64,000 nt of DNA from Bacteroidales bacterium (GTDB lineage: Bacteria > Bacteroidota > Bacteroidia > Bacteroidales > UBA932), in the NCBI GenBank assembly GCA_024402115.1, contig JAKSJQ010000007.1:15740-79739 (forward strand), given 5' to 3'. The notes under the pieces are model-generated. The model searched no databases, was not told where the DNA came from, and worked only from the letters and a program-made list of their open reading frames with translations. Both the position numbers and the translations under genes were made by a program. Below are positions 17,300 to 25,883 of this stretch, in pieces (position 1 is the first letter of the stretch; each line of letters begins with the position of its first letter).

Positions 17300-19483
17300 T
17301 TACGACAGTTTATTCCTGCCTTTCTGAGGGCTGACAGGGATGCTGACGACGGCGACAGGTTTGAGTACGTCGGGACGGAGGAATCGTATGGCTCCGTTGC
17401 CGAACCTGACCTTGCATGAGCCGTTGTCTGTGATCTCCTCGACCGTGCCGGTACCGAAGAGACGATGCTCGACCGTCATCCCCGGCTTGATTCCCGATTC
17501 TTCCTCGTCCTCGTATGACGAATCAGGGCTGTCCGGGAGTTCTTCTATGGTAAGGTGGAGCTTCAATCTGTTCCAGAGAGCCTCGTCCATCTCGCCTTCG
17601 GTGACGAAGAGCTCCCTTCCGATCTCGGCGATGAACCTTGACGGCAGCTTCTCCTGCTGGGCCTGGACGTTGAATCCTTCGGACTCGGTCATGTACAGGC
17701 GCTTTTCTGCTCTTGTCGTGGCGACGTACATGAGCCTTCTCTCCTCCTCGAGCGCCGCCTTCTTCCTTTCCCTGATGCTGCGTGCGTTCGGGAAGATACC
17801 CTCGCTCAGTCCGATGATGAACACATATGGGAACTCGAGACCCTTGGACTGGTGCACGGTCATCAGCTTCACCTTGTCGGTCTCCTTGCGGTAGTCTGCG
17901 TTTGTGTAGAGGGCTATGTCCTGCAGGTATGCGTTCAGGTCGCTTTCCTGGTCTATGCGCTCGGACTCCCACATCCTCATCGAATTCAGGAGTTCGGTGA
18001 TGTTCTCGAGCCTCTGCTCGTCATTGTCGTCGCGGTATTCCTTCTTCAGACCGGTCTTTTCGAGTATGTGCTCCATCATCGTGGAAACCGGCATCGAGTC
18101 CATCCTGAGCCTGCAGTTCTCCACCAGGTCCACGAACTCACGGAGGGCTGCCTTGTCCAGCTTGCCTTCGCCAAGGTGGTTCCGGAGTGCCTGGAAGAGG
18201 GAGGTGTTCTCCTCTGATGCGTAGGTGGAGATGAGCTCGAGGGTGATCTTTCCCACCTTTCTCGAAGGGGTGTTGACTATCCTTTCGAAGGCAAGGTCGT
18301 CGTCGCAGCCTATGAGCCTGAGGTAGCTGACGCAATCCTTTACCTCCTGCCTCTCGAAGAAGCGCACGCCGCCCCACATAACATAAGGTATGCCCATCTG
18401 TATCATCGTCTGTTCGATGAAACGGGAGAGATGCGCGGCTCTGAAGAGCACAGCGAAGTCCGAATATCTTGCACCTTCGCCTATCCTGCGCATGATCTCG
18501 GCACATACCCATGCAGCTTCCTGCTTCTCGTCCCGACCATGGAAGTGGACAATGTTCTCGCCGGCACCGCGTCTGGTGAACATGTCCTTCGGAATCCTGT
18601 TCCTGTTGTTCACGATGATGGCGTTTGCGACGCTGAGTATGCCCGGAGTTGATCGATAGTTCTCGTCCAGCACTATGGTCCTGTCGCAGCCGAAGCTGAC
18701 GAACCTGTCGGGCTTGGCGCCTCTCCATTCATATATGGACTGGTCCGGATCGCCGACAACGAAGAGGTTGCCGCATACGGCGGAGAGCGTCTCCACGAGG
18801 TCCCAGTCCGAACCGTTGCAGTCTTGAGCCTCGTCAATCATTACATAGCTCATCCTTTCCTGCCATTTGCTGCAGACTTCCGGATATGCGTGGAGTATAT
18901 GGAGCGTGAACGCGAGCAGATCGTCGAAATCCAGGGCGAGCTTGTCCTTCTGCTTGTGGATGAGCTGTACCTGCTGGGAGAGGACGGCCCTGTCCTCGAT
19001 GGTCTTGCGGTCCACGATTATGTCCCTGACATAAGGATTGTGGGTCTTGTATCCGGCGAGCTTGTCGAGAAGGTCGCGCACTGTCTTCACCGAACGTTCG
19101 GTGTTGTTTTCCGTCAGCACCTGCTTCGCGAGGCTCTTCATGTCGTCCTCGTCTAGAATCTGGAAAGTCTTGGGATAGCCCAGGCGGTGGATCTCCTCGC
19201 GCAGGAAGCGGACGCAGAATCCATGGATGGTGCATACGAAATCATTGGTGTAGCCCGGAGGGACGAGCTGGGATATGCGGGATTTCATCTCCTGCGCCGC
19301 CTTGTTCGTGAAGGTCAGGCACAGCAGGTTCGCGGGATCGATGCCAATCTCGTTCACTATATATGCATAACGGTAGGCGAGTGCCCTGGTCTTTCCAGAA
19401 CCGGCGCCCGCAACTACTCTTATCCTGCCCTCCGTAGAGACGACTGCGTCCCTCTGTCTTTCGTTCAATATGCTAAGATCCAT
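17300..19483 (-). CDS. uvrD: UvrD/PcrA-type ATP-dependent DNA helicase
   Basis: This 727-residue superfamily 1A helicase unwinds DNA 3' to 5' in repair and replication-fork rescue. Motifs in order: Q-motif LNERQRDAV, Walker A GAGSGKT, LCLTFTNKAAQEM (Ia), MIDEAQD (II), VVGDPDQSIYEWRGA (III), ENYRSTPGIL (IV), TVHQSKGLEFPYVFI (V) and RRLMYVATTRAEKRLY (VI). The C-terminal 60 residues (GMTVEHRLFGTGTVEEI) form the Tudor-like polymerase-binding tail seen in UvrD/PcrA. ATG 19483 begins at the family's normal N-terminus, six bases after a -7 element. Confidence 0.94.
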   Translation of the reverse strand: MDLSILNERQRDAVVSTEGRIRVVAGAGSGKTRALAYRYAYIVNEIGIDPANLLCLTFTNKAAQEMKSRISQLVPPGYTNDFVCTIHGFCVRFLREEIHRLGYPKTFQILDEDDMKSLAKQVLTENNTERSVKTVRDLLDKLAGYKTHNPYVRDIIVDRKTIEDRAVLSQQVQLIHKQKDKLALDFDDLLAFTLHILHAYPEVCSKWQERMSYVMIDEAQDCNGSDWDLVETLSAVCGNLFVVGDPDQSIYEWRGAKPDRFVSFGCDRTIVLDENYRSTPGILSVANAIIVNNRNRIPKDMFTRRGAGENIVHFHGRDEKQEAAWVCAEIMRRIGEGARYSDFAVLFRAAHLSRFIEQTMIQMGIPYVMWGGVRFFERQEVKDCVSYLRLIGCDDDLAFERIVNTPSRKVGKITLELISTYASEENTSLFQALRNHLGEGKLDKAALREFVDLVENCRLRMDSMPVSTMMEHILEKTGLKKEYRDDNDEQRLENITELLNSMRMWESERIDQESDLNAYLQDIALYTNADYRKETDKVKLMTVHQSKGLEFPYVFIIGLSEGIFPNARSIRERKKAALEEERRLMYVATTRAEKRLYMTESEGFNVQAQQEKLPSRFIAEIGRELFVTEGEMDEALWNRLKLHLTIEELPDSPDSSYEDEEESGIKPGMTVEHRLFGTGTVEEITDNGSCKVRFGNGAIRFLRPDVLKPVAVVSIPVSPQKGRNKLS

Positions 19484-19489
19484 GATTCC

Positions 19490-19497
19490 CAAAATTA
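19490..19497 (-). promoter_or_regulatory. -7 element directly before the helicase gene
   Basis: TAATTTTG on the minus strand ends six bases before the ATG at 19483, which would give a near-leaderless message. Confidence 0.5.
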
Positions 19498-19640
19498 CCT
19501 TTTTTTTGCTAAACAGACTAATTGTATCCAATTATTTGTGTTGATTGTCAAAAAAACGAAAATATCAACACTTTTTTGCTGAAACATTTTTTCTGTTCGT
19601 CCGTATCATTTATCGACCCCGTGAAAAAAGGGAGTTTTAT

Positions 19641-20498
19641 ATGCAGCAGATAAAGATAACAAAATCTATAACAAATAGGAGCGATGCCCTGAATTCTTAT
19701 CTTGCGGACATTGCAAGATACCCTATGATCACGGCTGACGAGGAAGTTGAGCTCGCCAGACGAATCCGTCAGGGAGATGAGCACGCGCTCCAGGAACTCG
19801 TGAAGGCGAACCTCAGGTTCGTAGTCAGCGTCGCCAAGCAGTATCAGGGTAGCGGACTCGACCTCGGAGACCTTATCACAGAGGGAAACATGGGCCTTAT
19901 CAAGGCAGCGGAGAAGTTCGACGACACACTCGGATTCAAGTTCATCTCTTACGCAGTATGGTGGATCCGCCAGTCCATCCTCCAAGGAATCTCGGAGCAG
20001 TCCAGGGTCGTGAAGCTTCCTCTTAACCAGATCGGAAACATCAGCAAGATGAAGAAGGCCAGCGCCGACTTCCTCCAGAGGGAGATGCGCGAACCTACCG
20101 CAGAGGAGCTTGCAGAACTCACCGGCATAATGGAGGACAAGGTCAGGGAGAGCAACAGGGTGGCCGGAGGCCATATTTCCATGGATGCTTCGTTCATGGG
20201 AGACGATGAGGACGGTAATCTCTACGATGTCATTCCGGATACTTCTATTGACGCGACCGACGCTACAGTGATGGACGAGTCTCTCGCGACCGACCTTGAA
20301 AGAGCGCTCAGCATACTTCCGCAGAGGGATGCCGACATCGTGAGGATGAACTTCGGACTCGGCAGGCCTGAGATGTCCCTCGAGGAGATCGCCGACAAGC
20401 TCGACCTCACAAGGGAGAGGGTACGCCAGATCAAGGAGAAGGCTCTCAAGAGGCTGCTCAGCAGCTCAGACTTCTTCGGACTGAGACAGTATCTCTAG
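19641..20498 (+). CDS. rpoD: Primary RNA polymerase sigma factor (RpoD/SigA, Bacteroidota short form)
   Basis: This 285-residue sigma-70 factor directs RNA polymerase to housekeeping promoters. It has region 1.2 (ALNSYLADIARYPMITADEE), region 2 (ANLRFVVSVAKQYQGSGLDL, DLITEGNMGLIKAAEKFD, then YAVWWIRQSI), region 3 (ADFLQREMREPTAEELAELT) and region 4 (LSLEEIADKLDLTRERVRQI-type HTH, here MSLEEIADKLDLTRERVRQI). The long N-terminal 1.1 domain of E. coli RpoD is absent, as is normal in Bacteroidota. ATG 19641 starts MQQIKITKSITNRSD, the usual start; upstream in-frame codons are AT-rich non-family sequence. It presumably reads the TAnnTTTG promoters listed here. Confidence 0.95.
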   Translation: MQQIKITKSITNRSDALNSYLADIARYPMITADEEVELARRIRQGDEHALQELVKANLRFVVSVAKQYQGSGLDLGDLITEGNMGLIKAAEKFDDTLGFKFISYAVWWIRQSILQGISEQSRVVKLPLNQIGNISKMKKASADFLQREMREPTAEELAELTGIMEDKVRESNRVAGGHISMDASFMGDDEDGNLYDVIPDTSIDATDATVMDESLATDLERALSILPQRDADIVRMNFGLGRPEMSLEEIADKLDLTRERVRQIKEKALKRLLSSSDFFGLRQYL

Positions 20499-20543
20499 AA
20501 ATTGAAAGTCACAACACACACTAGGAACAATACTTTTTTACGA

Positions 20544-20575
20544 AAAGGCGCCACGATGAGAATCGCGGCGCCTTT
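20544..20575 (+). terminator. Hairpin after the primary sigma gene
   Basis: AAAGGCGCC / GGCGCCTTT with inner CGAT/ATCG pairing forms a stable hairpin 45 bases after the stop. The T run is short, so termination strength is uncertain; it may serve both strands. Confidence 0.6.
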
Positions 20576-20601
20576 GATCATTGTAAAAGCAAACTAATAT
20601 G

Positions 20602-21321
20602 TTAGAGCCTGATGCTTCCGCTACCAGTCTTTCTGGTTTCGATTTTGTTTACCTGCATCGAACCTGCTATGTCGCCGGAACCTGTCACGTTGGCCTTGAG
20701 CACGTCAGCCTTTCCGTGGATCGAGATGTCACCTGAGCCGGTCACGAGAAGGTTGATCTCGTCAGCGTCGATGCTGTCTACGTCGATGTCGCCCGAACCG
20801 GTGACCTTGAACTCGCAGAAGTCTCCGGATGCCTTGACTATGTTGATGTCTCCGCTACCGGTCACGTATGCGTCAATTCTCGCGTAGTCGATGAACTCAG
20901 TCTCGATGTCTCCGCTGCCGGTTACGCCGATCCTAATAGATCCCTGACCTCCGATAGGACCGTTGACCTTGATCTCGCCGCTGCCAGCGACTGTGAGGGC
21001 GTCGATAAATGGCGAGCTGACGATGACGGACATCCTGAGGTTGTAGTACCTGCCTCTCTCGACGTAGATGTTGAGGGTGCCGTTCTTGACCTCGGTGTGG
21101 ATCTTGTCCATGTACTTCATGTCTCCCTCGAGGTATACCTCACATCTTTCTCCGTGAGTGTAGATCACGTCGACAGGGGCCATGTTGGTGATCGCATGGA
21201 AATCTGCTGTGTTCCTTCTGATCTTTGAGTCTGCGTACGCGTCGTTAATAGATGCGAGAGAGATGATGGCCGAAAAGGCGGCAGCAATCGCTGCGAATGA
21301 GAGTTTTCTATTCATTTTCAT
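20602..21321 (-). CDS. DUF2807 (head GIN domain) secreted protein
   Basis: This 239-residue exported protein has a signal peptide (LSFAAIAAAFSAIISLASI, cleaved near DAYA-DS), then a beta-helix-like body with seven GSG turns: AGSGEI, five copies of TGSGDI and a final TGSGSI, spaced 19-22 residues apart. This periodicity is typical of the DUF2807 adhesin-like family; function is unknown. An in-frame ATG at 21351 is rejected as start because the ECF promoter's -10 element begins there and transcription should start near 21344. ATG 21321 (MKMNRK) or 21315 (MNRK) fit the signal peptide. Confidence 0.85.
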   Translation of the reverse strand: MKMNRKLSFAAIAAAFSAIISLASINDAYADSKIRRNTADFHAITNMAPVDVIYTHGERCEVYLEGDMKYMDKIHTEVKNGTLNIYVERGRYYNLRMSVIVSSPFIDALTVAGSGEIKVNGPIGGQGSIRIGVTGSGDIETEFIDYARIDAYVTGSGDINIVKASGDFCEFKVTGSGDIDVDSIDADEINLLVTGSGDISIHGKADVLKANVTGSGDIAGSMQVNKIETRKTGSGSIRL

Positions 21322-21350
21322 ATTCCAATTTTTTTCATTCGATTTGCTCA

Positions 21351-21380
21351 TTAGACGCAGGGTGGGTCCGATTTGTTACA
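21351..21380 (-). promoter_or_regulatory. ECF sigma-type promoter of the DUF2807 gene
   Basis: On the minus strand TGTAAC (21375-21380), 17 bases, then CGTCTAA (21351-21357), with the 11-base TGTAACAAATC shared with the yccF promoter. A second TGTAACAAATC lies at 21442-21452 (minus), but its CGTC is only 14 bases away, so it is a less likely promoter. Confidence 0.7.
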
Positions 21381-21471
21381 TAAAACATGAAGTTTTTTAC
21401 AATTCTTTTCCTGAATTCCCAATTACTGGACGGAGAAGGCAGATTTGTTACACAATAATCCCAAATTTTTA

Positions 21472-21479
21472 TAAATTTG
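21472..21479 (+). promoter_or_regulatory. -7 element of the first TPR histidine kinase gene
   Basis: TAAATTTG ends seven bases before the ATG at 21487, again leaving almost no untranslated leader. Confidence 0.55.
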
Positions 21480-21486
21480 CCTTGTT

Positions 21487-23430
21487 ATGAAAGTTAGGAT
21501 AGTCATACTTACGGCGCTGCTGGTCCTGTCGTCTTTCCTCTCGCTTCGGGTGTCCGCACAGAACAACCCTTATGAGATAGACGATCAGGTGTACGACTAT
21601 TTCATCCTTTCACGAAAGGCAAAGGGCACGGACCAGTGCATTCCTTACATCAAGGCAGGTCAGCAGCTGGCAGTGGATAAGGGCGACTACAAGGGACTCT
21701 GCGTCATCATGAGCTCCGAGCTTGCCCACTACTACACCCTCTCCGACGAGGCCAATTTCATGCGTGTCGCAGACGACCTCAGGAAGATTGCCCGCCAGTA
21801 CGGCTTCTCACAGTACTATTACCATGCTTTCAATTCACAGGTCGGCCTGCTCCTGAACAAGGGAAAGGTCGTGAGCGCTCTTGACCTCGCGAACGAGGTG
21901 ATGCACGAGGCGGAGATGGAGAATGACGCTTACGGCGTGTTTGGCTCTTACCGAGCGATTGCGAACATCTACCATCTCAGGGGCAACAAGCGTCTCGCTG
22001 TGGAGAACTACAAGAAGGCTATTGAGTGGTACTGGAACACCGACCTCAAGGATACCCAGTCCATTTCACAGACATATTTCGACGTTGCGACCCTCATGCC
22101 GGCTAAGGATGACTCGACTCTCTTCTATGTGGAGAAGGTCATAGAGACGGCCAAGACCTATGCGGATACGCTCAAGTATGCCACTGCGGCAGCTCTCGTC
22201 TACGCTTCTCGTGAGGAGTACGATGACTTCTACAGATATTTCGACTATCTCGAGAAGGAGAACGTGCTTAGCCCTATGGACGAAAGCTATCTCAGCATAC
22301 TTCTCACAGACGCTCTCCAGCGCAAGGACTTCGAAGAGGCCGAGAGGCTGATAGGTGAGAGCGCAAGCAATACCAACCGCGACGTATACAACGAGTGGAT
22401 AGAATATGCCAAGGCAAAGGGTGACTGGAAGATGGCCTTCGAGAATCTCGAGAAGCAGCAGGAACACAAGGATTCTCTCACCACTGAGGCTTCCGCGAGC
22501 GATATTGCTGAGTATTCTGTGAAGTTCAGGACCGAGCATATCGAGAACCAGGCGAAACATAAGAGACAGAGTCTCGTGATCATCGTGATGGTGCTCGTCT
22601 CCGCACTCTTCATCATCGTGACCTTCCTCATCACCTATATGCTCCTTATAAAGCATAGGCAGTTCCTCGAGCTTGAGGCCATGAACAAGGTAATTGATGA
22701 GGCCCGTGTCAAGGCGGAGTCAGGATCCAAGATGAAGGACCTCTTTGTCCAGAACATGAGCCATGAGATCAGGACCCCTCTGAACGCGATCCTGGGCTTC
22801 TCTCAGCTGCTCTCTTCCCCTGGCCTCGATTGGGAGGAAGCCGAGAAGGAGCAGTTCAGCAAGGCTATCATGAACAATGGAGAGATGCTGACCATGCTCA
22901 TCGACGACATCCTCAACATCGCGGATATCGAGAGCGGCAACTATAGCATAAACATCACGAATGTCAGTGTGGACAAGATACTCGACTCATCCATCTCCAG
23001 CGTCGAATATAGGGTTCCTGACGGAGTCGCTCTGATAAATAACGCAAAGCTCCCTGAAGGCTTCACGATGAATACTGACCCTGGCCGTGTCCAGCAGGTG
23101 CTCATCAACTATCTCACAAATGCCTGCAAGCATACCAAGAAAGGCAGCATTACGGTGGACGCATCCCTAGAGGAGAATCCAGGCATGATAACCTTCAGCG
23201 TTACTGATACCGGTGACGGTATTCCAGAGGAAAAGGCGGAGCATATCTTCGAGCGCTTCACCAAGCTCAATTCTTTCGTACAGGGTACAGGCCTCGGCCT
23301 CAATATATGTAAGATGGTATCTCAGAAACTCAAGGGTACCGTCAAGGTAGATACAAGCTATACGGATGGCGCGAGGTTCGTCTTCATCCATCCTCTCGAC
23401 CTTGAACTTACAGACTATACCAAGCTGTAG
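21487..23430 (+). CDS. TPR-sensor histidine kinase
   Basis: This 647-residue membrane kinase has a signal sequence (MKVRIVILTALLVLSSFLSL), a periplasmic helical-repeat region of TPR type (about residues 30-350), a transmembrane helix (LVIIVMVLVSALFIIVTFLI, about 360-385), then a HisKA domain with FVQNMSHEIRTPLNAILGF (phospho-acceptor His426) and an ATPase domain with NYLTNACKHTKKG (N box), VTDTGDGIPEE (G1) and GTGLGLNICK (G2). There is no receiver domain, so it must signal to a separate regulator. Two relatives lie at 38.4 and 40.0 kb. The next gene is 39 bases downstream. Confidence 0.92.
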   Translation: MKVRIVILTALLVLSSFLSLRVSAQNNPYEIDDQVYDYFILSRKAKGTDQCIPYIKAGQQLAVDKGDYKGLCVIMSSELAHYYTLSDEANFMRVADDLRKIARQYGFSQYYYHAFNSQVGLLLNKGKVVSALDLANEVMHEAEMENDAYGVFGSYRAIANIYHLRGNKRLAVENYKKAIEWYWNTDLKDTQSISQTYFDVATLMPAKDDSTLFYVEKVIETAKTYADTLKYATAAALVYASREEYDDFYRYFDYLEKENVLSPMDESYLSILLTDALQRKDFEEAERLIGESASNTNRDVYNEWIEYAKAKGDWKMAFENLEKQQEHKDSLTTEASASDIAEYSVKFRTEHIENQAKHKRQSLVIIVMVLVSALFIIVTFLITYMLLIKHRQFLELEAMNKVIDEARVKAESGSKMKDLFVQNMSHEIRTPLNAILGFSQLLSSPGLDWEEAEKEQFSKAIMNNGEMLTMLIDDILNIADIESGNYSINITNVSVDKILDSSISSVEYRVPDGVALINNAKLPEGFTMNTDPGRVQQVLINYLTNACKHTKKGSITVDASLEENPGMITFSVTDTGDGIPEEKAEHIFERFTKLNSFVQGTGLGLNICKMVSQKLKGTVKVDTSYTDGARFVFIHPLDLELTDYTKL

Positions 23431-23469
23431 CCGCCCGTTTGACAGTTACCACATAAAGACCCAGAAACC

Positions 23470-24075
23470 ATGAAACCATCGACCACTATCAAGTCTTCGA
23501 TTCTTGCCGGCATATGTATAGGCATAGCCGGATTCGGATACCTCGCAATCGGGGGAATCGCAGGAGCGGTGCTCTTCGCATGCGGACTCATCGCAGTCGT
23601 GAGCTACAAGCTCAAGCTCTATACCGGTACGGCAGGCTTCATAGTCAAGGGTGAGGTGGGACATCTCTTCCTAGTTCTCTTCGGCAATATCATAGGCTGT
23701 CTTCTCGTCGGACTTCTTGCCCGCCTTTCACCTATGCCTATCCAGGAGGCTGCAGAGAAGATTCTCGCTGGTAGATTGGCTTTGGGACCATGGAAAGGCG
23801 GATTGCTCGCCATCGGCTGCGGCTTCCTCATGACAACTGCCGTTACCTTCTCTCGCAAGGGACAGTTCCTTCCGCTTCTCTTCTGTGTGCCTATGTTCAT
23901 CGTCTGCGGCTTCCCACACTGCGTCGCAGATGCTTTCTATTACCTGACCTGTTCACTTTCTTTCTGGGGTGAGCACCTCTGGAGCATACTCCTTTTCTAT
24001 GTCTGTATCGTGATTGGCAACTTCGTCGGTTGCAATCTCTATCGTTTCGTCATGATGGGGGAGGAACAGATATGA
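23470..24075 (+). CDS. Formate/nitrite transporter (FNT) family channel
   Basis: This 201-residue polytopic protein has six hydrophobic segments and FNT landmarks: ILAGICIGIAGFGYLAIGG near the N-terminus and the central-pore type sequence CGFPHCVADAFYY, where the His is the conserved pore His of FNT channels. Such channels pass formate, nitrite or other small monovalent anions through the inner membrane. It is shorter than FocA/NirC (about 270-285), with reduced loops, so the substrate is open. It lies 39 bases after the kinase and overlaps the CotH gene start (ATGA). Confidence 0.82.
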   Translation: MKPSTTIKSSILAGICIGIAGFGYLAIGGIAGAVLFACGLIAVVSYKLKLYTGTAGFIVKGEVGHLFLVLFGNIIGCLLVGLLARLSPMPIQEAAEKILAGRLALGPWKGGLLAIGCGFLMTTAVTFSRKGQFLPLLFCVPMFIVCGFPHCVADAFYYLTCSLSFWGEHLWSILLFYVCIVIGNFVGCNLYRFVMMGEEQI

Positions 24076-25883
24076 TGAAGAAATTCTCAATAATGCTTAT
24101 CACTGTGGTGCTTATGACCACGGCGTTTTTTTCTCAGTCCTGCACAAAGGAGAACCGCGACAATTTCTCCATCAGGCTGTCTTGTCCCAAGACTATGTAT
24201 TATGCGGAGGACCACGTCGGGCATATTCGTGTCAGGACAACCCCGGACAATCTTCTTGCACAGAAGAATGCCGTGCTCAGCCTCCAGGCCCAGAGCGGAG
24301 TCGAGAATCCATATCTTGTGGTGAGCGACAAGCATGATCTCGGGGAAGGACTCTGGGAACTTGATATTAAGATTAAGTCGGGTGCGCCTGAGAGTACTTC
24401 ATTCATGGTTCGTGTTGACCGCGGAGCGAAGAACGTGATGACGGCACTCGTCGAAGCAAAGCTTGCGAATCCAGGCATCAGCGCCGTGACCATAGAGGGA
24501 AGACCGGCAAAGTTCAATGCCGCAACTTCGACCTTCACCGCTGTCGTCCCTGCGCGTAGCGAGTTCTCAGACCTGAAGCTGGAGTTCGTCGCAGAGGCCG
24601 AGAAGGTCATGGCGGACGGTAAGGAAGTTACATCCGGCAGTTCAAAGGTGGATTTCAATAAGGTTGTGACTCTTCAGGCAGTAGTCGGAAACAGTACGGC
24701 AGAATATAAGGTGGAGGTCAGGAATACCGGCCTTCCGACCGTTTTCATCGAGACTCCTAAGCCAATCACCAGCAAGACTACATGGGTGGAAGGCGGAAGC
24801 ATTAAGATAGTCCTTCCTGATGGAACGGTCGACCTCGAAGGGGGTACCAGCGTCAGAGGAAGAGGAAACTCGACATGGAACTATGTGAAGAAGCCTTACG
24901 CTATCAAGCTTGACGAGAAGGCCAAGGTGCTCGGAATGCCAAAGCACAAGAGATGGGTGCTTCTGGCGAACTGGAAGGACCGCACCCTGATGAGAAATGA
25001 CGCTGCATTCTGGCTTTCTCGCCATAGCGGACTCGACTATACCGTGAAGGGCGAGTTCGTCGAGGTCGTGCTCAACGGAAAGCATGTGGGCAACTACTAT
25101 CTCTGCGAGCAGATAAAGATAGACAAGAACCGCGTGAACATAGAGAAGATGGAGCCGATGGAGACGGATCCTGAGCTCATCTCAGGCGGCTACCTTCTCG
25201 AAATTGATACCTATTATGATGAGGTGAACAAGTTCAAGTCTCCTAAGTTCAGGCTTCCATATATGTTCAAGGAACCGGACGAGGAGGAACTTTCCCCTGC
25301 TGCCTTCAGCTACCTTCAGGGCTATGTGTCGGAGCTCGAAGCAATACTCAAGGACAATGACAGGCTCCAGGCCCACGAGTATGAGGAATATCTCGACGTG
25401 GACTCATGTATTGACTACCTTATCGTAGAGGAACTGACGAACAACACCGACTTCTACAATACTTGGCCTAGCCCGGGTACCCACAGCTGCTATATGCACA
25501 AGGACAGGGGAGGAAAGCTCATGCATGGACCTGTATGGGATTTCGACTATCACGGTTTCGTCCCTACCTATTCAAATATGTGGGCAGGAGCGACGAAGAC
25601 CCTCTACTATCCGGCCCTGACCAAGGATCCTAAGTTCCGCGAGAGACTCCTGGAACGTTGGAATATGCAGAAGGACGAACTTAGGAAGCTACCTGACTAT
25701 ATACAGAAAGTGGCTGATCAGATCAGGGATTCTGAAGAGATCAACCACGATATGTGGCCTATCGATACCAATTTCGAGAACGGAGACGAGAGCATGAGCT
25801 TCGACCAGGCGGTCGCGAGGATCAAGGACGGCTTCGTCAAGAAGTGGGAATGGATGGATAGGAATATTGCCAATCTGAAGTAA
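24072..25883 (+). CDS. CotH kinase family lipoprotein
   Basis: This 603-residue predicted lipoprotein has a signal ending FFSQSC (Cys24). The N-terminal 200 residues look like two beta-sandwich domains (a cadherin-like VTIEGRPAKFNAATSTFTAV segment). The C-terminal half is a CotH domain: VRGRGNSTWNYVKKPYAIKL, KHKRWVLLANWKDRTLMRND, NYYLCEQIKIDKNRVNI and GPVWDFDYHGF, the last with the metal-binding acidic residues. CotH proteins are atypical kinases, known in spore coats and fungal invasins; secreted Bacteroidota versions are uncharacterised. The start overlaps the FNT gene stop; ATG 24075 is an equal alternative. Confidence 0.88.
   Translation: MMKKFSIMLITVVLMTTAFFSQSCTKENRDNFSIRLSCPKTMYYAEDHVGHIRVRTTPDNLLAQKNAVLSLQAQSGVENPYLVVSDKHDLGEGLWELDIKIKSGAPESTSFMVRVDRGAKNVMTALVEAKLANPGISAVTIEGRPAKFNAATSTFTAVVPARSEFSDLKLEFVAEAEKVMADGKEVTSGSSKVDFNKVVTLQAVVGNSTAEYKVEVRNTGLPTVFIETPKPITSKTTWVEGGSIKIVLPDGTVDLEGGTSVRGRGNSTWNYVKKPYAIKLDEKAKVLGMPKHKRWVLLANWKDRTLMRNDAAFWLSRHSGLDYTVKGEFVEVVLNGKHVGNYYLCEQIKIDKNRVNIEKMEPMETDPELISGGYLLEIDTYYDEVNKFKSPKFRLPYMFKEPDEEELSPAAFSYLQGYVSELEAILKDNDRLQAHEYEEYLDVDSCIDYLIVEELTNNTDFYNTWPSPGTHSCYMHKDRGGKLMHGPVWDFDYHGFVPTYSNMWAGATKTLYYPALTKDPKFRERLLERWNMQKDELRKLPDYIQKVADQIRDSEEINHDMWPIDTNFENGDESMSFDQAVARIKDGFVKKWEWMDRNIANLK

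Noticed and set aside
21315..21351. ATG 21351 as the DUF2807 start.
   Set aside because: The -10 box of the ECF-type promoter starts at 21351, so this codon would lie upstream of the transcript start; it would also bury the signal peptide behind a charged segment.
21429..21452. A second ECF-type promoter upstream of the DUF2807 gene.
   Set aside because: TGTAACAAATC is present, but the nearest CGTC is only 14 bases away and is followed by CAG in place of TAA; it may be a decayed copy.
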